64,000 nucleotides of DNA from Bacillus sp. SLBN-46 (GTDB lineage: Bacteria > Bacillota > Bacilli > Bacillales > Cytobacillaceae): positions 3,727,001 through 3,791,000 of the forward strand of contig NZ_JAVIZM010000001.1 in the NCBI RefSeq assembly GCF_031453555.1, in the 5' to 3' direction. The notes below the pieces were generated by a model. That model was not told the DNA's origin, made no database searches, and saw nothing but the letters and a program-made list of their open reading frames with translations. Position numbers and translations under genes: made by a program. This document shows positions 8,885 through 17,394 of this stretch, in pieces. The stretch's first letter is position 1. Every line of letters starts with the position of its first letter.

Positions 8885-9934
8885 TTATTTTACTAAACCT
8901 AATTTAACTAAGCTTTCCGCAATTTGTACTGAATTCCACGCAGCACCTTTTAGCAGGTTGTCAGAAACGACCCACATATGGAAACCACGGTCTTCATCTA
9001 TATCTTTTCTAATACGTCCAACGAATACATCATTTTTACCTACACAATCAGCCGGCATTGGGTATACTTGATTTTCAGGATCATCCTGAAGGACTACGCC
9101 AGGTGCATCTTTTAATAATGCTTTAATCTCACTTGCGCTAACATTTCCTTCCTCAATCTCAAAGTATACCGATTCAGAATGCCCTACAGCCACAGGTAAG
9201 CGAACACATGTAGCAGAGACCTGCAGCTCTGGTAAGTGCATGATTTTCTTTGTTTCATTAATCATTTTCATTTCTTCATACGTATAGCCGTTATCTTGAA
9301 ACTTATCAATTTGTGGAATGGCATTAAATGCAATTTGATAATGATTTTTGTCTGATTTTACCGGAAGAATAGTTGGTTCATAGGTTTCTCCGTTAATAAT
9401 CGACTTTGTTTGTTCCATTAATTCTTCCACTGCTGCAGCACCTGCACCAGATACTGCTTGATAGGTAGACACAATGATTTTTTTCAAACCATATTTTTGT
9501 CGAATAGGCTCTAAAGCAACAACCATTTGAATGGTCGAACAATTTGGATTAGCAATAATTCCATTATGGTTATGCAAATCCCCTTCATTTACTTCTGGTA
9601 CAACCAACGGTATATTCTCATCCATTCTAAACGCACTAGTGTTGTCCACGACAATGGCACCACGCTTAGCAGCTTCTGGAGCAAGTTCTTTAGATACGCT
9701 TCCACCTGCACTGAACAGTGCTATTTCAACACCCTCAAAGCTCTCAGGCTTGGCTTCTTGGACGGTATATTCCTGACCATTAACCACTACTTTTTTTCCT
9801 GCCGACCGTGCTGAGGATAGTAGGGTTAGTTCTCTGATTGGAAAATTCTCTTTCACTAATGTTTGGATCATTTGTTGTCCAACCGCTCCTGTTGCTCCAA
9901 CTACTGCAACGTGAAATCCATTATGCTCTCTCAT
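8885..9934 (-). CDS. asd: Aspartate-semialdehyde dehydrogenase
   Basis: A 349-aa NADPH enzyme that reduces aspartyl phosphate to aspartate semialdehyde. Seen: Rossmann motif [12 protein letters not shown] near the N-terminus, catalytic Cys in ANPNCSTIQ, and the C-terminal His region ([15 protein letters not shown]). The start at 9934 follows AAAGGGG by 8 bases; the upstream in-frame TTG overlaps that site and is rejected. It leads the asd-dapG-dapA operon directly behind the dipicolinate synthase genes, which consume the pathway's product. About 85 bases of its leader can fold (see findings). Confidence 0.95.
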   Translation of the reverse strand: MREHNGFHVAVVGATGAVGQQMIQTLVKENFPIRELTLLSSARSAGKKVVVNGQEYTVQEAKPESFEGVEIALFSAGGSVSKELAPEAAKRGAIVVDNTSAFRMDENIPLVVPEVNEGDLHNHNGIIANPNCSTIQMVVALEPIRQKYGLKKIIVSTYQAVSGAGAAAVEELMEQTKSIINGETYEPTILPVKSDKNHYQIAFNAIPQIDKFQDNGYTYEEMKMINETKKIMHLPELQVSATCVRLPVAVGHSESVYFEIEEGNVSASEIKALLKDAPGVVLQDDPENQVYPMPADCVGKNDVFVGRIRKDIDEDRGFHMWVVSDNLLKGAAWNSVQIAESLVKLGLVK

Positions 9935-9962
9935 TACATGTTCCCCTTTCAATCTTTCATCC

Positions 9963-10023
9963 TGAACATGGCTGGTATTTTGAAGGTCTTAAAGGAAATG
10001 GCACTCTTATTGCCAGCATGTCA
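9963..10023 (-). promoter_or_regulatory. Foldable leader upstream of asd
   Basis: Two helices compete for the same bases: an outer stem pairing 9963-9975 with 10013-10023 (TGA-CATG-CTGG against CCAG-CATG-TCA with single-base bulges), and a small hairpin GGCA/TGCC at 10000-10003 and 10011-10014. Sharing of 10013-10014 makes the two exclusive. I recognise no known riboswitch; function is inferred from shape and place only. Confidence 0.3.
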
Positions 10024-10039
10024 TGTATAATTTATAACC

Positions 10040-10077
10040 TTAACAGTGGAGCAGTATTTGAGAAACTCCACTGTTAA
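10040..10077 (-). repeat. Strong hairpin between dpaB and asd
   Basis: TTAACAGTGGAG and CTCCACTGTTAA form a perfect 12-bp inverted repeat around a 14-base loop. No T-tract follows on either strand, so it is not a standard rho-independent terminator. It could protect the dpaAB message 3' end, act as a processing site, or bind a protein. Confidence 0.6.
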
Positions 10078-10145
10078 AAGATTAATTTATTTTAACATAT
10101 TCCTCAGAAGAAATAACCTTTTTTGATGATGAAAGAGAGAGAGAG

Positions 10146-10745
10146 TTATTCAGCATCTTTATATCTTTCAATAAGAACGGGTTGAATCTGCTTTCCTTCA
10201 ATCGCTGCTTCTACTGTTTCGGAAAGCATCGTCATTCTTGCAACCATTGAGTTTGGTTTTTTTATTGGATCATCCTGCCCATAAGGAATAAAGAATATAT
10301 GTTTAGTAGCCATCAATCGCATTAAGTTTACTCCATTTAAACCGAGCGCATCATTTGTTGAAATACCAAGAACAACCGGCTTTAAGTTTCTAAGAGTTGC
10401 TTTGGCTGCCATTAACACCGGGCTATCATTCATGGCATTGGCAAATTTACTCATGGACACACCTGTTAAAGGAGCAATGACCATACAATCAAGTGGGAAT
10501 TTGGGACCAAGTGGTTCTGCTTTTACAATTGAATCAATTACCTTGTTTCCTGTTAAGTCCTCAATACGTTGAATCCAATCCATCCCCTTGCCAAAGCGTG
10601 TATCTGTATTTTGAACAGTAGCGGTTACTACTGGAACAACCTCCGCTCCTGCTTGAACAAGCTTTTCTATCTCTGGAAATACGGCATCATAGGTACAATG
10701 GGATCCAGTTAGTCCAAAGCCTATTCTTTTACCTATTAAACTCAT
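10146..10745 (-). CDS. dpaB: Dipicolinate synthase subunit B
   Basis: A 199-aa flavoprotein-type subunit (SpoVFB). It joins with DpaA to oxidise dihydrodipicolinate to dipicolinic acid in the mother cell. The N-terminus GKRIGFGLTGSHCTYD and the APLTGVSMSKFANAM segment are typical of the phosphopantothenoylcysteine-decarboxylase-like flavoprotein fold. Its start overlaps the dpaA stop by 4 bases (ATGA), so the two are translated together. RBS AAAGGGG precedes the ATG. Confidence 0.95.
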   Translation of the reverse strand: MSLIGKRIGFGLTGSHCTYDAVFPEIEKLVQAGAEVVPVVTATVQNTDTRFGKGMDWIQRIEDLTGNKVIDSIVKAEPLGPKFPLDCMVIAPLTGVSMSKFANAMNDSPVLMAAKATLRNLKPVVLGISTNDALGLNGVNLMRLMATKHIFFIPYGQDDPIKKPNSMVARMTMLSETVEAAIEGKQIQPVLIERYKDAE

Positions 10746-11644
10746 TTCACTTTCCCCTTTCGCTTTCGTAAATCTTCTTGAAGCAGTTGGGCAAGAACAT
10801 TTGCCAAAATTTGACCTGCTGTTTTCGGTGCAACTATGCCTGGTAAACCGGGAGCAAGTAACGCCTTAATCCCTCTTTTTTCTGCATATCTGAAATCTGT
10901 TCCACCAGGCTTCGAAGCTAGATCAATGATGAGAGTATGTGAAGGTAATTTAGAGATAACCATTGCCGTAACAATTAAATGTGGTGCTGTATTTATCAAA
11001 ATATCAGTATCTTTTACTTCATTCACAAGATTATTTAAATGGAATGGCGTTAAACCCATCTCTGTGATTCTTGCTAAATGTTCACTTTTCCTTGCTCCTA
11101 CCTTTACCTTAGCTCCCAGTGCAGCAAACGTACGTGCCACACTCATCCCTACACGGCCAAGGCCCAAAACAGTAATATTTGATCCGTGTATCGTGAAATC
11201 AGTATGCTGGATCGCCATCATAATTGTTCCTTCTACCGTTGGAATAGAATTATAGATAGCTACATCATCTCTTTCGAATAATTGGATGAGTGTTCTTTTG
11301 TTTTCTTTTGTTATTCCATTTAAATAGGAGTTACTTATTCCTGAGTAAATGGAACAATGTTCAGGTGTTTTACTAAGTAATTCTCCAGTTATAACAACCT
11401 TTTCATTGGAAAAGATGGTTTCTACCTGTCCCTCCAAATTTGTACCTGGCACCGGTAAAATCAGTGCGTCCATATTAGAAAAATCGACCTCATCCAACTT
11501 TTCCTTGACCGCTCCTGTAAAGGCATGGTCAAGCTGTTCAAAACCAATAAGCGATAATTTCGCGTCCAATTCGGTTAACTTGCGGATGATTTCCAGCTGT
11601 CTGGCATCACCGCCAATCACGGCTATCTGCATCCCTGTCAGCAT
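10742..11644 (-). CDS. dpaA: Dipicolinate synthase subunit A
   Basis: A 300-aa Rossmann-type dehydrogenase (SpoVFA), catalytic partner of DpaB in making the spore-core dipicolinic acid. Seen: N-terminal MLTGMQIAVIGGDARQLE, nucleotide fold VLGLGRVGMSVARTFAALGA near 160, and the conserved APGLPGIVAPKTAGQI near the end. The start at 11644 follows AAGGTGA by 8 bases and gives the family length; the ORF could extend 20 codons upstream but without support. A possible SigK promoter lies at 11709-11737, fitting mother-cell expression. Confidence 0.95.
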   Translation of the reverse strand: MLTGMQIAVIGGDARQLEIIRKLTELDAKLSLIGFEQLDHAFTGAVKEKLDEVDFSNMDALILPVPGTNLEGQVETIFSNEKVVITGELLSKTPEHCSIYSGISNSYLNGITKENKRTLIQLFERDDVAIYNSIPTVEGTIMMAIQHTDFTIHGSNITVLGLGRVGMSVARTFAALGAKVKVGARKSEHLARITEMGLTPFHLNNLVNEVKDTDILINTAPHLIVTAMVISKLPSHTLIIDLASKPGGTDFRYAEKRGIKALLAPGLPGIVAPKTAGQILANVLAQLLQEDLRKRKGKVK

Positions 11645-11708
11645 GAAAACATTCACCTTCTTTTTTATAAAAATCCTTCTAGGTATTCCTTTTCTTCTTA
11701 TCACTTCA

Positions 11709-11737
11709 CCATCTTATGTAAGTTCCCTTCAATCGGT
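11709..11737 (-). promoter_or_regulatory. Possible SigK promoter of dpaAB
   Basis: CATAAGATGG at 11718-11709 resembles the SigK -10 (CATAnnnTA, one mismatch), and an AC at 11737-11736 stands 17 bases upstream, the expected -35. It is 65-90 bases before the dpaA start. In B. subtilis spoVF is transcribed by SigK (established knowledge); the match here is partial. Confidence 0.35.
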
Positions 11738-11760
11738 GAGTTTTCCATACATGTAAAAGA

Positions 11761-11797
11761 AAAAAGCCCAAGCAGAAGTTTTTCTGCTTGGGCTTTT
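11761..11797 (-). terminator. Terminator after ymxH
   Basis: AAAAGCCCAAGCAGAA / TTCTGCTTGGGCTTTT, a 16-bp perfect stem with a 4-base loop. On the minus strand it ends in a run of T. It begins 18 bases after the ymxH stop and insulates dpaAB. The symmetric A and T tracts allow stopping in both directions. Confidence 0.93.
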
Positions 11798-11814
11798 CAT
11801 TCGAATTGGTGAAT

Positions 11815-12057
11815 CTATTCTTCTTCGGGAACATCAATAATAATCATATCCGATCCGATTTTTTGGATATGTTTCCAGGGAACTCTTATTTCTTCACCTT
11901 GTTTCCTAAAGCCAAACCATTTTAATGAAGGAATAAGCAACGCCTGTATTTGTCCAGTGCTTTCATTAATTTCTAAGTCAGTTTGTCCGAGTACACCAAG
12001 GCGTTCTGCCTTTTTTACATCAACAATCTCTTTCCCACTCAATTCACTTAACCTCAT
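11815..12057 (-). CDS. ymxH: PRC-barrel protein, YlmC/YmxH family
   Basis: An 80-aa soluble protein made of one PRC-barrel-like domain (MRLSELSGKEIVDVKKAERLGVLGQTDLEI, then VPWKHIQKIGSDMIII). This family, which also includes YlmC, is found in sporulating Firmicutes; its role is unknown. Two good Shine-Dalgarno runs (AAGGAGG and GGAGGT) precede the ATG. It sits between mlpA and the dipicolinate genes, as in B. subtilis, and is bracketed by terminators on both sides, so it is probably a single-gene unit. Confidence 0.88.
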   Translation of the reverse strand: MRLSELSGKEIVDVKKAERLGVLGQTDLEINESTGQIQALLIPSLKWFGFRKQGEEIRVPWKHIQKIGSDMIIIDVPEEE

Positions 12058-12124
12058 ACCTCCAAAACCTCCTTCTTCCCCTTTTCTATTATTTTATAGA
12101 AGGAAGAACTTATTTAGACTAAAG

Positions 12125-12156
12125 AAAAAACAGTTCGAAAAATATCGAACTGTTTT
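12125..12156 (-). terminator. Terminator after mlpA
   Basis: AAAACAGTTCGA / TCGAACTGTTTT, a 12-bp perfect stem with a 6-base loop and a following T-run on the minus strand, 5 bases after the mlpA stop. Confidence 0.9.
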
Positions 12157-12160
12157 GGGA

Positions 12161-13396
12161 TTATAATTTAGATGGGAATTCCCCATTAGGACTTATTAAT
12201 GTGACGGAATATTTATCCGTAAAAATAGCTCTTGCCATATCATCCACACTATTCTTAGTCACCTGGTCAATTTGTTCAATAATCTCATCAAGTGAACGGT
12301 GGCGTTTTAACAGTAATTCATTTTTACCATTCCGGCTCATTCGACTGTTTGTACTTTCCAAACTTAACATCAAGCTGCCTTTCAGCTGCTCTTTACTATT
12401 GGTCAATTCCTTTTCAGTAATACCCGTTTGTTTTAATTTATCAAGTGTTTCCTGAATGGTTTCAAATAAAACATCGAGCTGCTTCGCTCCTGTTCCTCCA
12501 TAAACAGTAACTACACCACTATCCTGATAAGCAGAATGATAAGAGAATACAGAGTACGCCAAGCCCCTTTGCTCACGAACTTCTTGAAATAGTCTGGAAC
12601 TCATACTACCGCCCAAAATATTATTTAAAGTAATTAAGCTATAGATATCCTCATGACCAACCTTCAATCCTTCAAATCCAATACATAAATGAGCCTGTTC
12701 CGTTTCCTTCTTGCGTGACAAGCGGTTAGCATGAAAAGTAGGAAGATTTTCAGGTGTTTCCTTTGACCCACCTTGGTAGGATCCAAAATAATTTTCAACC
12801 TCTTTAATAAAGGATTCCGAGATATTTCCAGCTATTGAGATGACCACATTTTCAGGTGTATATCGTTCATGGATGTACTCCTTCAGGGAATCTCCTGTAA
12901 ATGTATTTAGTGTTTCCTCAGTCCCTAAAATTGGATAACCAAGCGGATGGTTTTCATAAACAGCTCTACTTAGTAAATCATGAACAATATCATCCGGTGT
13001 ATCCTCATACATTTTAATTTCTTCGAGGACTACATTCTTTTCCTTTTTCAATTCTTCTTCCACAAAAGTAGAATTAAAGAACATATCAGCTAAAACATCT
13101 AATGCATACTTGGAATGTGTATCCAAAACCTTTGCATAATAGCAAGTATACTCCTTAGAGGTAAAAGCGTTAACTTGACCGCCAATGCTGTCAAAGGATT
13201 CAGCAATTTCCTTAGCTGAACGCGTCGTTGTTCCTTTAAAAAACATGTGCTCTAGGAAATGAGAAATCCCATTTGTCTGTGGATCTTCGTTTCTTGAACC
13301 AGTTCCAATCCATACACCAATTGCGACAGACCTTACAGTTGGTATGTTTTCTAATACAATTCTTACTCCATTTTGGCAAGTGTACTTATTAATCAT
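12161..13396 (-). CDS. mlpA: M16-family zinc protease (MlpA/YmxG)
   Basis: A 411-aa processing-peptidase-like zinc protease. The inverted zinc motif HFLEH is at residues 46-50 within the N-terminal catalytic half; the C-terminal half carries the conserved substrate-binding motif EQRGLAYSVFSYHSAY near 285. No signal peptide, so it is cytosolic. In B. subtilis the homologue (YmxG/MlpA) has been linked to extracellular protease levels; I have no evidence on substrate here. RBS AGGAGG precedes the ATG. It follows ylxY with a 100-base gap and has its own terminator. Confidence 0.92.
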   Translation of the reverse strand: MINKYTCQNGVRIVLENIPTVRSVAIGVWIGTGSRNEDPQTNGISHFLEHMFFKGTTTRSAKEIAESFDSIGGQVNAFTSKEYTCYYAKVLDTHSKYALDVLADMFFNSTFVEEELKKEKNVVLEEIKMYEDTPDDIVHDLLSRAVYENHPLGYPILGTEETLNTFTGDSLKEYIHERYTPENVVISIAGNISESFIKEVENYFGSYQGGSKETPENLPTFHANRLSRKKETEQAHLCIGFEGLKVGHEDIYSLITLNNILGGSMSSRLFQEVREQRGLAYSVFSYHSAYQDSGVVTVYGGTGAKQLDVLFETIQETLDKLKQTGITEKELTNSKEQLKGSLMLSLESTNSRMSRNGKNELLLKRHRSLDEIIEQIDQVTKNSVDDMARAIFTDKYSVTLISPNGEFPSKL

Positions 13397-13496
13397 CGAC
13401 TTCCTCCTGTCATTAAACAGCAGATGCTACTACTCCAATTATTTATTATACGTTTTTATAGATATTTTCTCCAATTTTCTGATAGATTCTCATAAA

Positions 13497-14444
13497 TTAT
13501 TTTATCATTCTTTCCTCACTCATTAATTCTGAGACCGTACCGATCTCTAAATCCTTTTTCTCGATAAGAGTAATGAGCCTGTCAAGTGATTTTGCGGTTG
13601 ATTCTGTTGGATGCATGAGAACCATGGAGCCCTTATCAATTTTAGACATGACTCGATTAATTAAGACATCAGGTGACGGTTTCTGCCAATCAACCGTATC
13701 AACCGTCCACATAACGGTTAGCATATTCAGTTCATCTGCTATTTTTATCGTCTCATCCCGATAGCTGCCACTAGGAGGCGCAAACCAAACTGGCTTTTCT
13801 CCAGTAGCCGCTTCAATAATGTTGTTCGTCTTTAATATTTGTTCCCTTGTCTGAGCTGCAGTAAGCTTTTGCATATCCGGATGAGAATAGGAATGATTAC
13901 CTACTTCATGCCCAGCGCTTACGATCATTTTTGCAACATCTGGGTTCTTTTTAACCCAGTTTCCTTCAAGGAAAAAGCTAACGGATACATTGTGTCTTTT
14001 TAATGTTGCTAGCATTTCAGGTAAATATTCATTTCCCCAAGCTACATTAATAATAAAGGATACCATAGGTTTGTCTGGATGCCCTTTATAAATTGGGGTT
14101 GGTGGTAAATCCTTTAGATGAATTTTTGGTTTCACTTGGGTATATTCTAATTTCATTTCATCAAAGACGCCTTTACTTTTCATGTTTTTATATGAAGCGC
14201 CAATATCTACCTTAAGTCCATTATATCCTGGAATAGCCTTCCAAACCCTGTCAACCTTGGCATCGGAAGGTGGTATTTCATATGTAGAAGCATTTTTTAT
14301 TATACTCTGATATAGGGGATCTGACTGTTTCGCTGTCGGAAGTGCAGAATCCCTTAAAGAGGATACATACTTATTCACAACTGGATTATTTACTGAAATC
14401 CAAGCACTAAAACAAATAATTAAAAATATGCTGAGCTTTTTCAT
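13497..14444 (-). CDS. ylxY: Polysaccharide deacetylase-family protein
   Basis: A 315-aa exported NodB-type deacetylase. An N-terminal hydrophobic stretch (LSIFLIICFSAWISV) acts as signal or anchor. The NodB domain covers about 125-310: motif 1 is VSFIINVAWGNE, where the usual acidic metal and catalytic residues of TFDDG are replaced; motif 2 is SAGHEVGNHSYSHPD; motif 3 is WFAPPSGSYRDE; then VLMHPTEST. The changed motif 1 suggests weak or no enzymatic activity. The homologue YlxY lies at the same place between pnp and mlpA in B. subtilis. RBS AAGGGGG precedes the ATG. Confidence 0.9.
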   Translation of the reverse strand: MKKLSIFLIICFSAWISVNNPVVNKYVSSLRDSALPTAKQSDPLYQSIIKNASTYEIPPSDAKVDRVWKAIPGYNGLKVDIGASYKNMKSKGVFDEMKLEYTQVKPKIHLKDLPPTPIYKGHPDKPMVSFIINVAWGNEYLPEMLATLKRHNVSVSFFLEGNWVKKNPDVAKMIVSAGHEVGNHSYSHPDMQKLTAAQTREQILKTNNIIEAATGEKPVWFAPPSGSYRDETIKIADELNMLTVMWTVDTVDWQKPSPDVLINRVMSKIDKGSMVLMHPTESTAKSLDRLITLIEKKDLEIGTVSELMSEERMIK

Positions 14445-14521
14445 TTACCTTTCCCCCTTCCATAAAGATTATGTATAGGGGGGACAAGGTAGAACTCAGG
14501 GAGCAAATCTTGCTATATAAA

Positions 14522-14547
14522 GAAAGAGCCAGGGAAGCCCCTGACTC
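14522..14547 (-). terminator. Terminator after pnp
   Basis: GAGTCAGGG/CCCTGGCTC (one G-U pair as RNA), a 9-bp stem with a 4-base loop, then TTTCTTT on the minus strand. It lies 47 bases past the pnp stop. Confidence 0.85.
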
Positions 14548-14593
14548 ATATAAATAGATCACAGCCTTGATTTAGCCTGAGTTTCTTTATTAA

Positions 14594-16711
14594 TTATTCT
14601 TTATTCTCAGCCTTTTCCCGCTGCTCTTTTAACACGGCTTTTCTAGACAAGTTGACTCTGCCTTGTTTGTCAATTTCGGTTACTTTAACTAAAAGCTCAT
14701 CTCCGATTTTAACAACATCCTCCACTTTTCCAACTCGCTCTTCAGCCAGTTCGGATATATGAACAAGACCATCTTTTCCTGCAAAGATTTCTAGGAAGGC
14801 ACCGAATTTTTCAATTCGCTTAACCTTACCAAGGTACAATTCACCAACTTGAACTTCTCGAACGATATCTTCAATGATTTTTTTCGCTTTTTGATTCATT
14901 GCTTGATCGGTTGAAGCAATAAATACCGTTCCATCCTGCTCGATATCGATCTTAACACCAGTTTCTTCAATAATCTTATTGATTTGTTTACCACTAGGCC
15001 CAATCACATCACGAATCTTATCCGGATTGATATTCATTGTTAAAATCTTAGGTGCAAATTGGGAAAGTTCTGCTCTTGGCTCTGTAATGGTAGCTAACAT
15101 CGAATCCAAGATGTGCATTCTTCCTATTTTTGCTTGTTGCAATGCTTCCTCTAAAATTTCGCGAGAAAGACCTTCAATCTTAATATCCATTTGAAGTGCG
15201 GTTACCCCTTTAGCGGTACCTGCAACTTTAAAATCCATATCTCCAAGGTGATCTTCCATCCCTTGAATGTCAGATAGAACCGTATAATACTCTCCTGATT
15301 TGACAAGACCCATTGCAATTCCTGCTACAGGCGCTTTAATAGGCACACCAGCATCCATCATCGCTAAAGTAGAAGCACAAATACTAGCCTGAGAAGTAGA
15401 ACCATTAGATTCAAGCACTTCAGATACAAGGCGGATTGTATATGGGAAATCTTTTTCAGACGGTATAATAGGCTCGAGCGCACGTTCACCAAGTGCACCA
15501 TGTCCAATTTCACGTCGACCCGGTCCACGAATTGGACCTGTTTCCCCAACACTAAAGGATGGGAAGTTATAATGGTGCATAAAGCGTTTTTCTTCCTCAA
15601 TTCCTAAACCATCGAGAATCTGTACATCACCCATTGCTCCTAGTGTACAAATACTTAATGCTTGAGTTTGTCCACGTGTAAATAATCCTGAACCGTGCGT
15701 ACGAGGTAAAATACTTACCTGTGATGACAATGGGCGGATTTCATCGATTTTACGACCGTCTGGACGTACTTTTTCTACTGTAATTAGTCGGCGTACTTCA
15801 CCTTTAACGATCTTGTCCAAGATTTGCTTTACTTGTTTTAAATCTTCAGCTGTTGCTTCTTGTTCTTCATATTTAGCAATCACTTGATTTTTTATTTCTT
15901 TAATCGCATCTTCACGTGCATGCTTTTCTTGAACTTGAATAGCTTTAACCATATCAGCTTCACAAATTTCTCTTACTTCTGCTTCAAGCTCTTTATCAAT
16001 TTCATAAAGATTGATTTCTCTTTTTGGCTTACCAATTTCTGCAACAATTTTTTCTTGGAATTCAATTAATTGTTTAATATGGTCATGACCATACATAATT
16101 GCCTCAAGCATCGTTTCCTCAGGCACTTCAAGTGCACCTGCCTCAACCATGTTAATGGCATCCTTCGTGCCAGCAACCGTTAAGTGAATATCACTTTTTT
16201 CTGCTTGTTCAACCGTTGGATTGATGACAAACTCATTATTCACACGGCCAACAATAACCCCAGCAATTGGACCTTCAAACGGAATATCTGAAGTACTTAG
16301 TGCTAGTGATGACCCAAACATTGCAGCCATTTCGGAAGAACAGTTTTGATCGACACTCATGACAATACTGATTACCTGCACATCGTTACGGAAGCCATCA
16401 GCAAAAAGTGGACGAATCGGTCTATCAATTAGACGGCTGGCAAGTATTGCTTTTTCACTTGGACGACCTTCACGTTTAATAAATCCACCTGGAATTTTAC
16501 CAACTGCATATAAACGTTCTTCATAGTTTACTGTTAATGGAAAGAAATCGAGATTTTTTGGTTCTTTTGAAGCAGTAGCTGTACTTAATACAGCTGTATC
16601 TCCATAGCGGACCATTACCGCACCGTTAGCCTGTTTAGCTAACTGTCCAATTTCCACGGTTAAATTACGGCCTGCCCAATCCATAGAATATACATGTTTC
16701 GTTTGTTCCAT
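14594..16711 (-). CDS. pnp: Polyribonucleotide nucleotidyltransferase (PNPase)
   Basis: A 705-aa phosphorolytic 3' to 5' exoribonuclease of the RNA degradosome. Order: RNase PH domain 1 (about 10-145), an all-helical linker (about 235-315), RNase PH domain 2 (about 320-540, with [23 protein letters not shown]), KH domain ([18 protein letters not shown] near 565) and S1 domain ([16 protein letters not shown] near 628). Length is normal. The ATG has GAGAGGGG 7 bases upstream. It stands alone between terminators, behind rpsO. A nested leader hairpin at 16744-16780 may serve autoregulation, as PNPase leaders do in other bacteria. Confidence 0.96.
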   Translation of the reverse strand: MEQTKHVYSMDWAGRNLTVEIGQLAKQANGAVMVRYGDTAVLSTATASKEPKNLDFFPLTVNYEERLYAVGKIPGGFIKREGRPSEKAILASRLIDRPIRPLFADGFRNDVQVISIVMSVDQNCSSEMAAMFGSSLALSTSDIPFEGPIAGVIVGRVNNEFVINPTVEQAEKSDIHLTVAGTKDAINMVEAGALEVPEETMLEAIMYGHDHIKQLIEFQEKIVAEIGKPKREINLYEIDKELEAEVREICEADMVKAIQVQEKHAREDAIKEIKNQVIAKYEEQEATAEDLKQVKQILDKIVKGEVRRLITVEKVRPDGRKIDEIRPLSSQVSILPRTHGSGLFTRGQTQALSICTLGAMGDVQILDGLGIEEEKRFMHHYNFPSFSVGETGPIRGPGRREIGHGALGERALEPIIPSEKDFPYTIRLVSEVLESNGSTSQASICASTLAMMDAGVPIKAPVAGIAMGLVKSGEYYTVLSDIQGMEDHLGDMDFKVAGTAKGVTALQMDIKIEGLSREILEEALQQAKIGRMHILDSMLATITEPRAELSQFAPKILTMNINPDKIRDVIGPSGKQINKIIEETGVKIDIEQDGTVFIASTDQAMNQKAKKIIEDIVREVQVGELYLGKVKRIEKFGAFLEIFAGKDGLVHISELAEERVGKVEDVVKIGDELLVKVTEIDKQGRVNLSRKAVLKEQREKAENKE

Positions 16712-16743
16712 ATTTGTACCCCTCTCTATCTAAATCACTTTAG

Positions 16744-16780
16744 GAGGATGATGCGAGGATACTTCCTCGATGAAATCCTC
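16744..16780 (-). promoter_or_regulatory. Nested hairpin in the pnp leader
   Basis: An outer GAGGAT/ATCCTC stem encloses an inner GAGGA/TCCTC stem with a 4-base loop, 33 bases before the pnp start codon. The four arms are copies of the same motif, so they can pair in more than one way. Possible RNase III site or attenuation structure for pnp; inferred. Confidence 0.4.
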
Positions 16781-16925
16781 TTTCTAAATCTTCCTAATAT
16801 AAAAAAAGCCATAAATGCTTATGTTATCAATTTCAAATTAGTATTAGTATGCACATAAAAGTCTTGACTTAAAATTATGTATAAAAATTTCTTTACTACT
16901 TTAATTTTTGCCTTTTTAGGCTAAT

Positions 16926-16949
16926 AAAAAAGCGGGATAAATCCCGCTT
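16926..16949 (-). terminator. Terminator after rpsO
   Basis: AAGCGGGAT/ATCCCGCTT, a 9-bp stem followed by T-rich sequence on the minus strand, 8 bases after the rpsO stop. Confidence 0.88.
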
Positions 16950-16956
16950 CTGTAGA

Positions 16957-17232
<276 letters not shown>

Positions 17233-17260
17233 TCACCTCCTAGTTTTTCTATCCCCTGTT

Positions 17261-17277
17261 ACCGAGCAAGCGTCGGT
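17261..17277 (-). promoter_or_regulatory. rpsO leader hairpin, possible S15 feedback site
   Basis: ACCGA/TCGGT, a 5-bp stem with a 7-base loop, 35 bases upstream of the rpsO start. S15 represses its own translation through leader structures in several bacteria, each with a different fold (established knowledge). This assignment is by place only. Confidence 0.35.
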
Positions 17278-17313
17278 GACTCGACTTGCCAAGCAAAGGT
17301 TGTTTTTAATACG

Positions 17314-17341
17314 TATATAAGAATACATCTTTTTACGTCAA
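17314..17341 (-). promoter_or_regulatory. rpsO: SigA promoter of rpsO
   Basis: TTGACG at 17341-17336, a 16-base spacer, and TATATA at 17319-17314, in the gap between ribF and rpsO and about 90 bases before the rpsO start codon. A 9-bp inverted repeat (17281-17289 with 17345-17353) brackets it. Confidence 0.65.
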
Positions 17342-17394
17342 AAAGCAAGTCGAAACCTTATTTAAATGTAAGAAAAACTTTGATAAAAGCGGCT

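Noticed and set aside
9955..10040. Lysine riboswitch or T-box before asd
   Set aside because: The region is too short, and I see none of the conserved lysine-riboswitch core or the T-box sequence AGGGTGG.
10040..10077. Hairpin after dpaB as a rho-independent terminator
   Set aside because: The stem is strong but the loop is 14 bases and no T-run follows on either strand; listed as a hairpin of unknown role instead.
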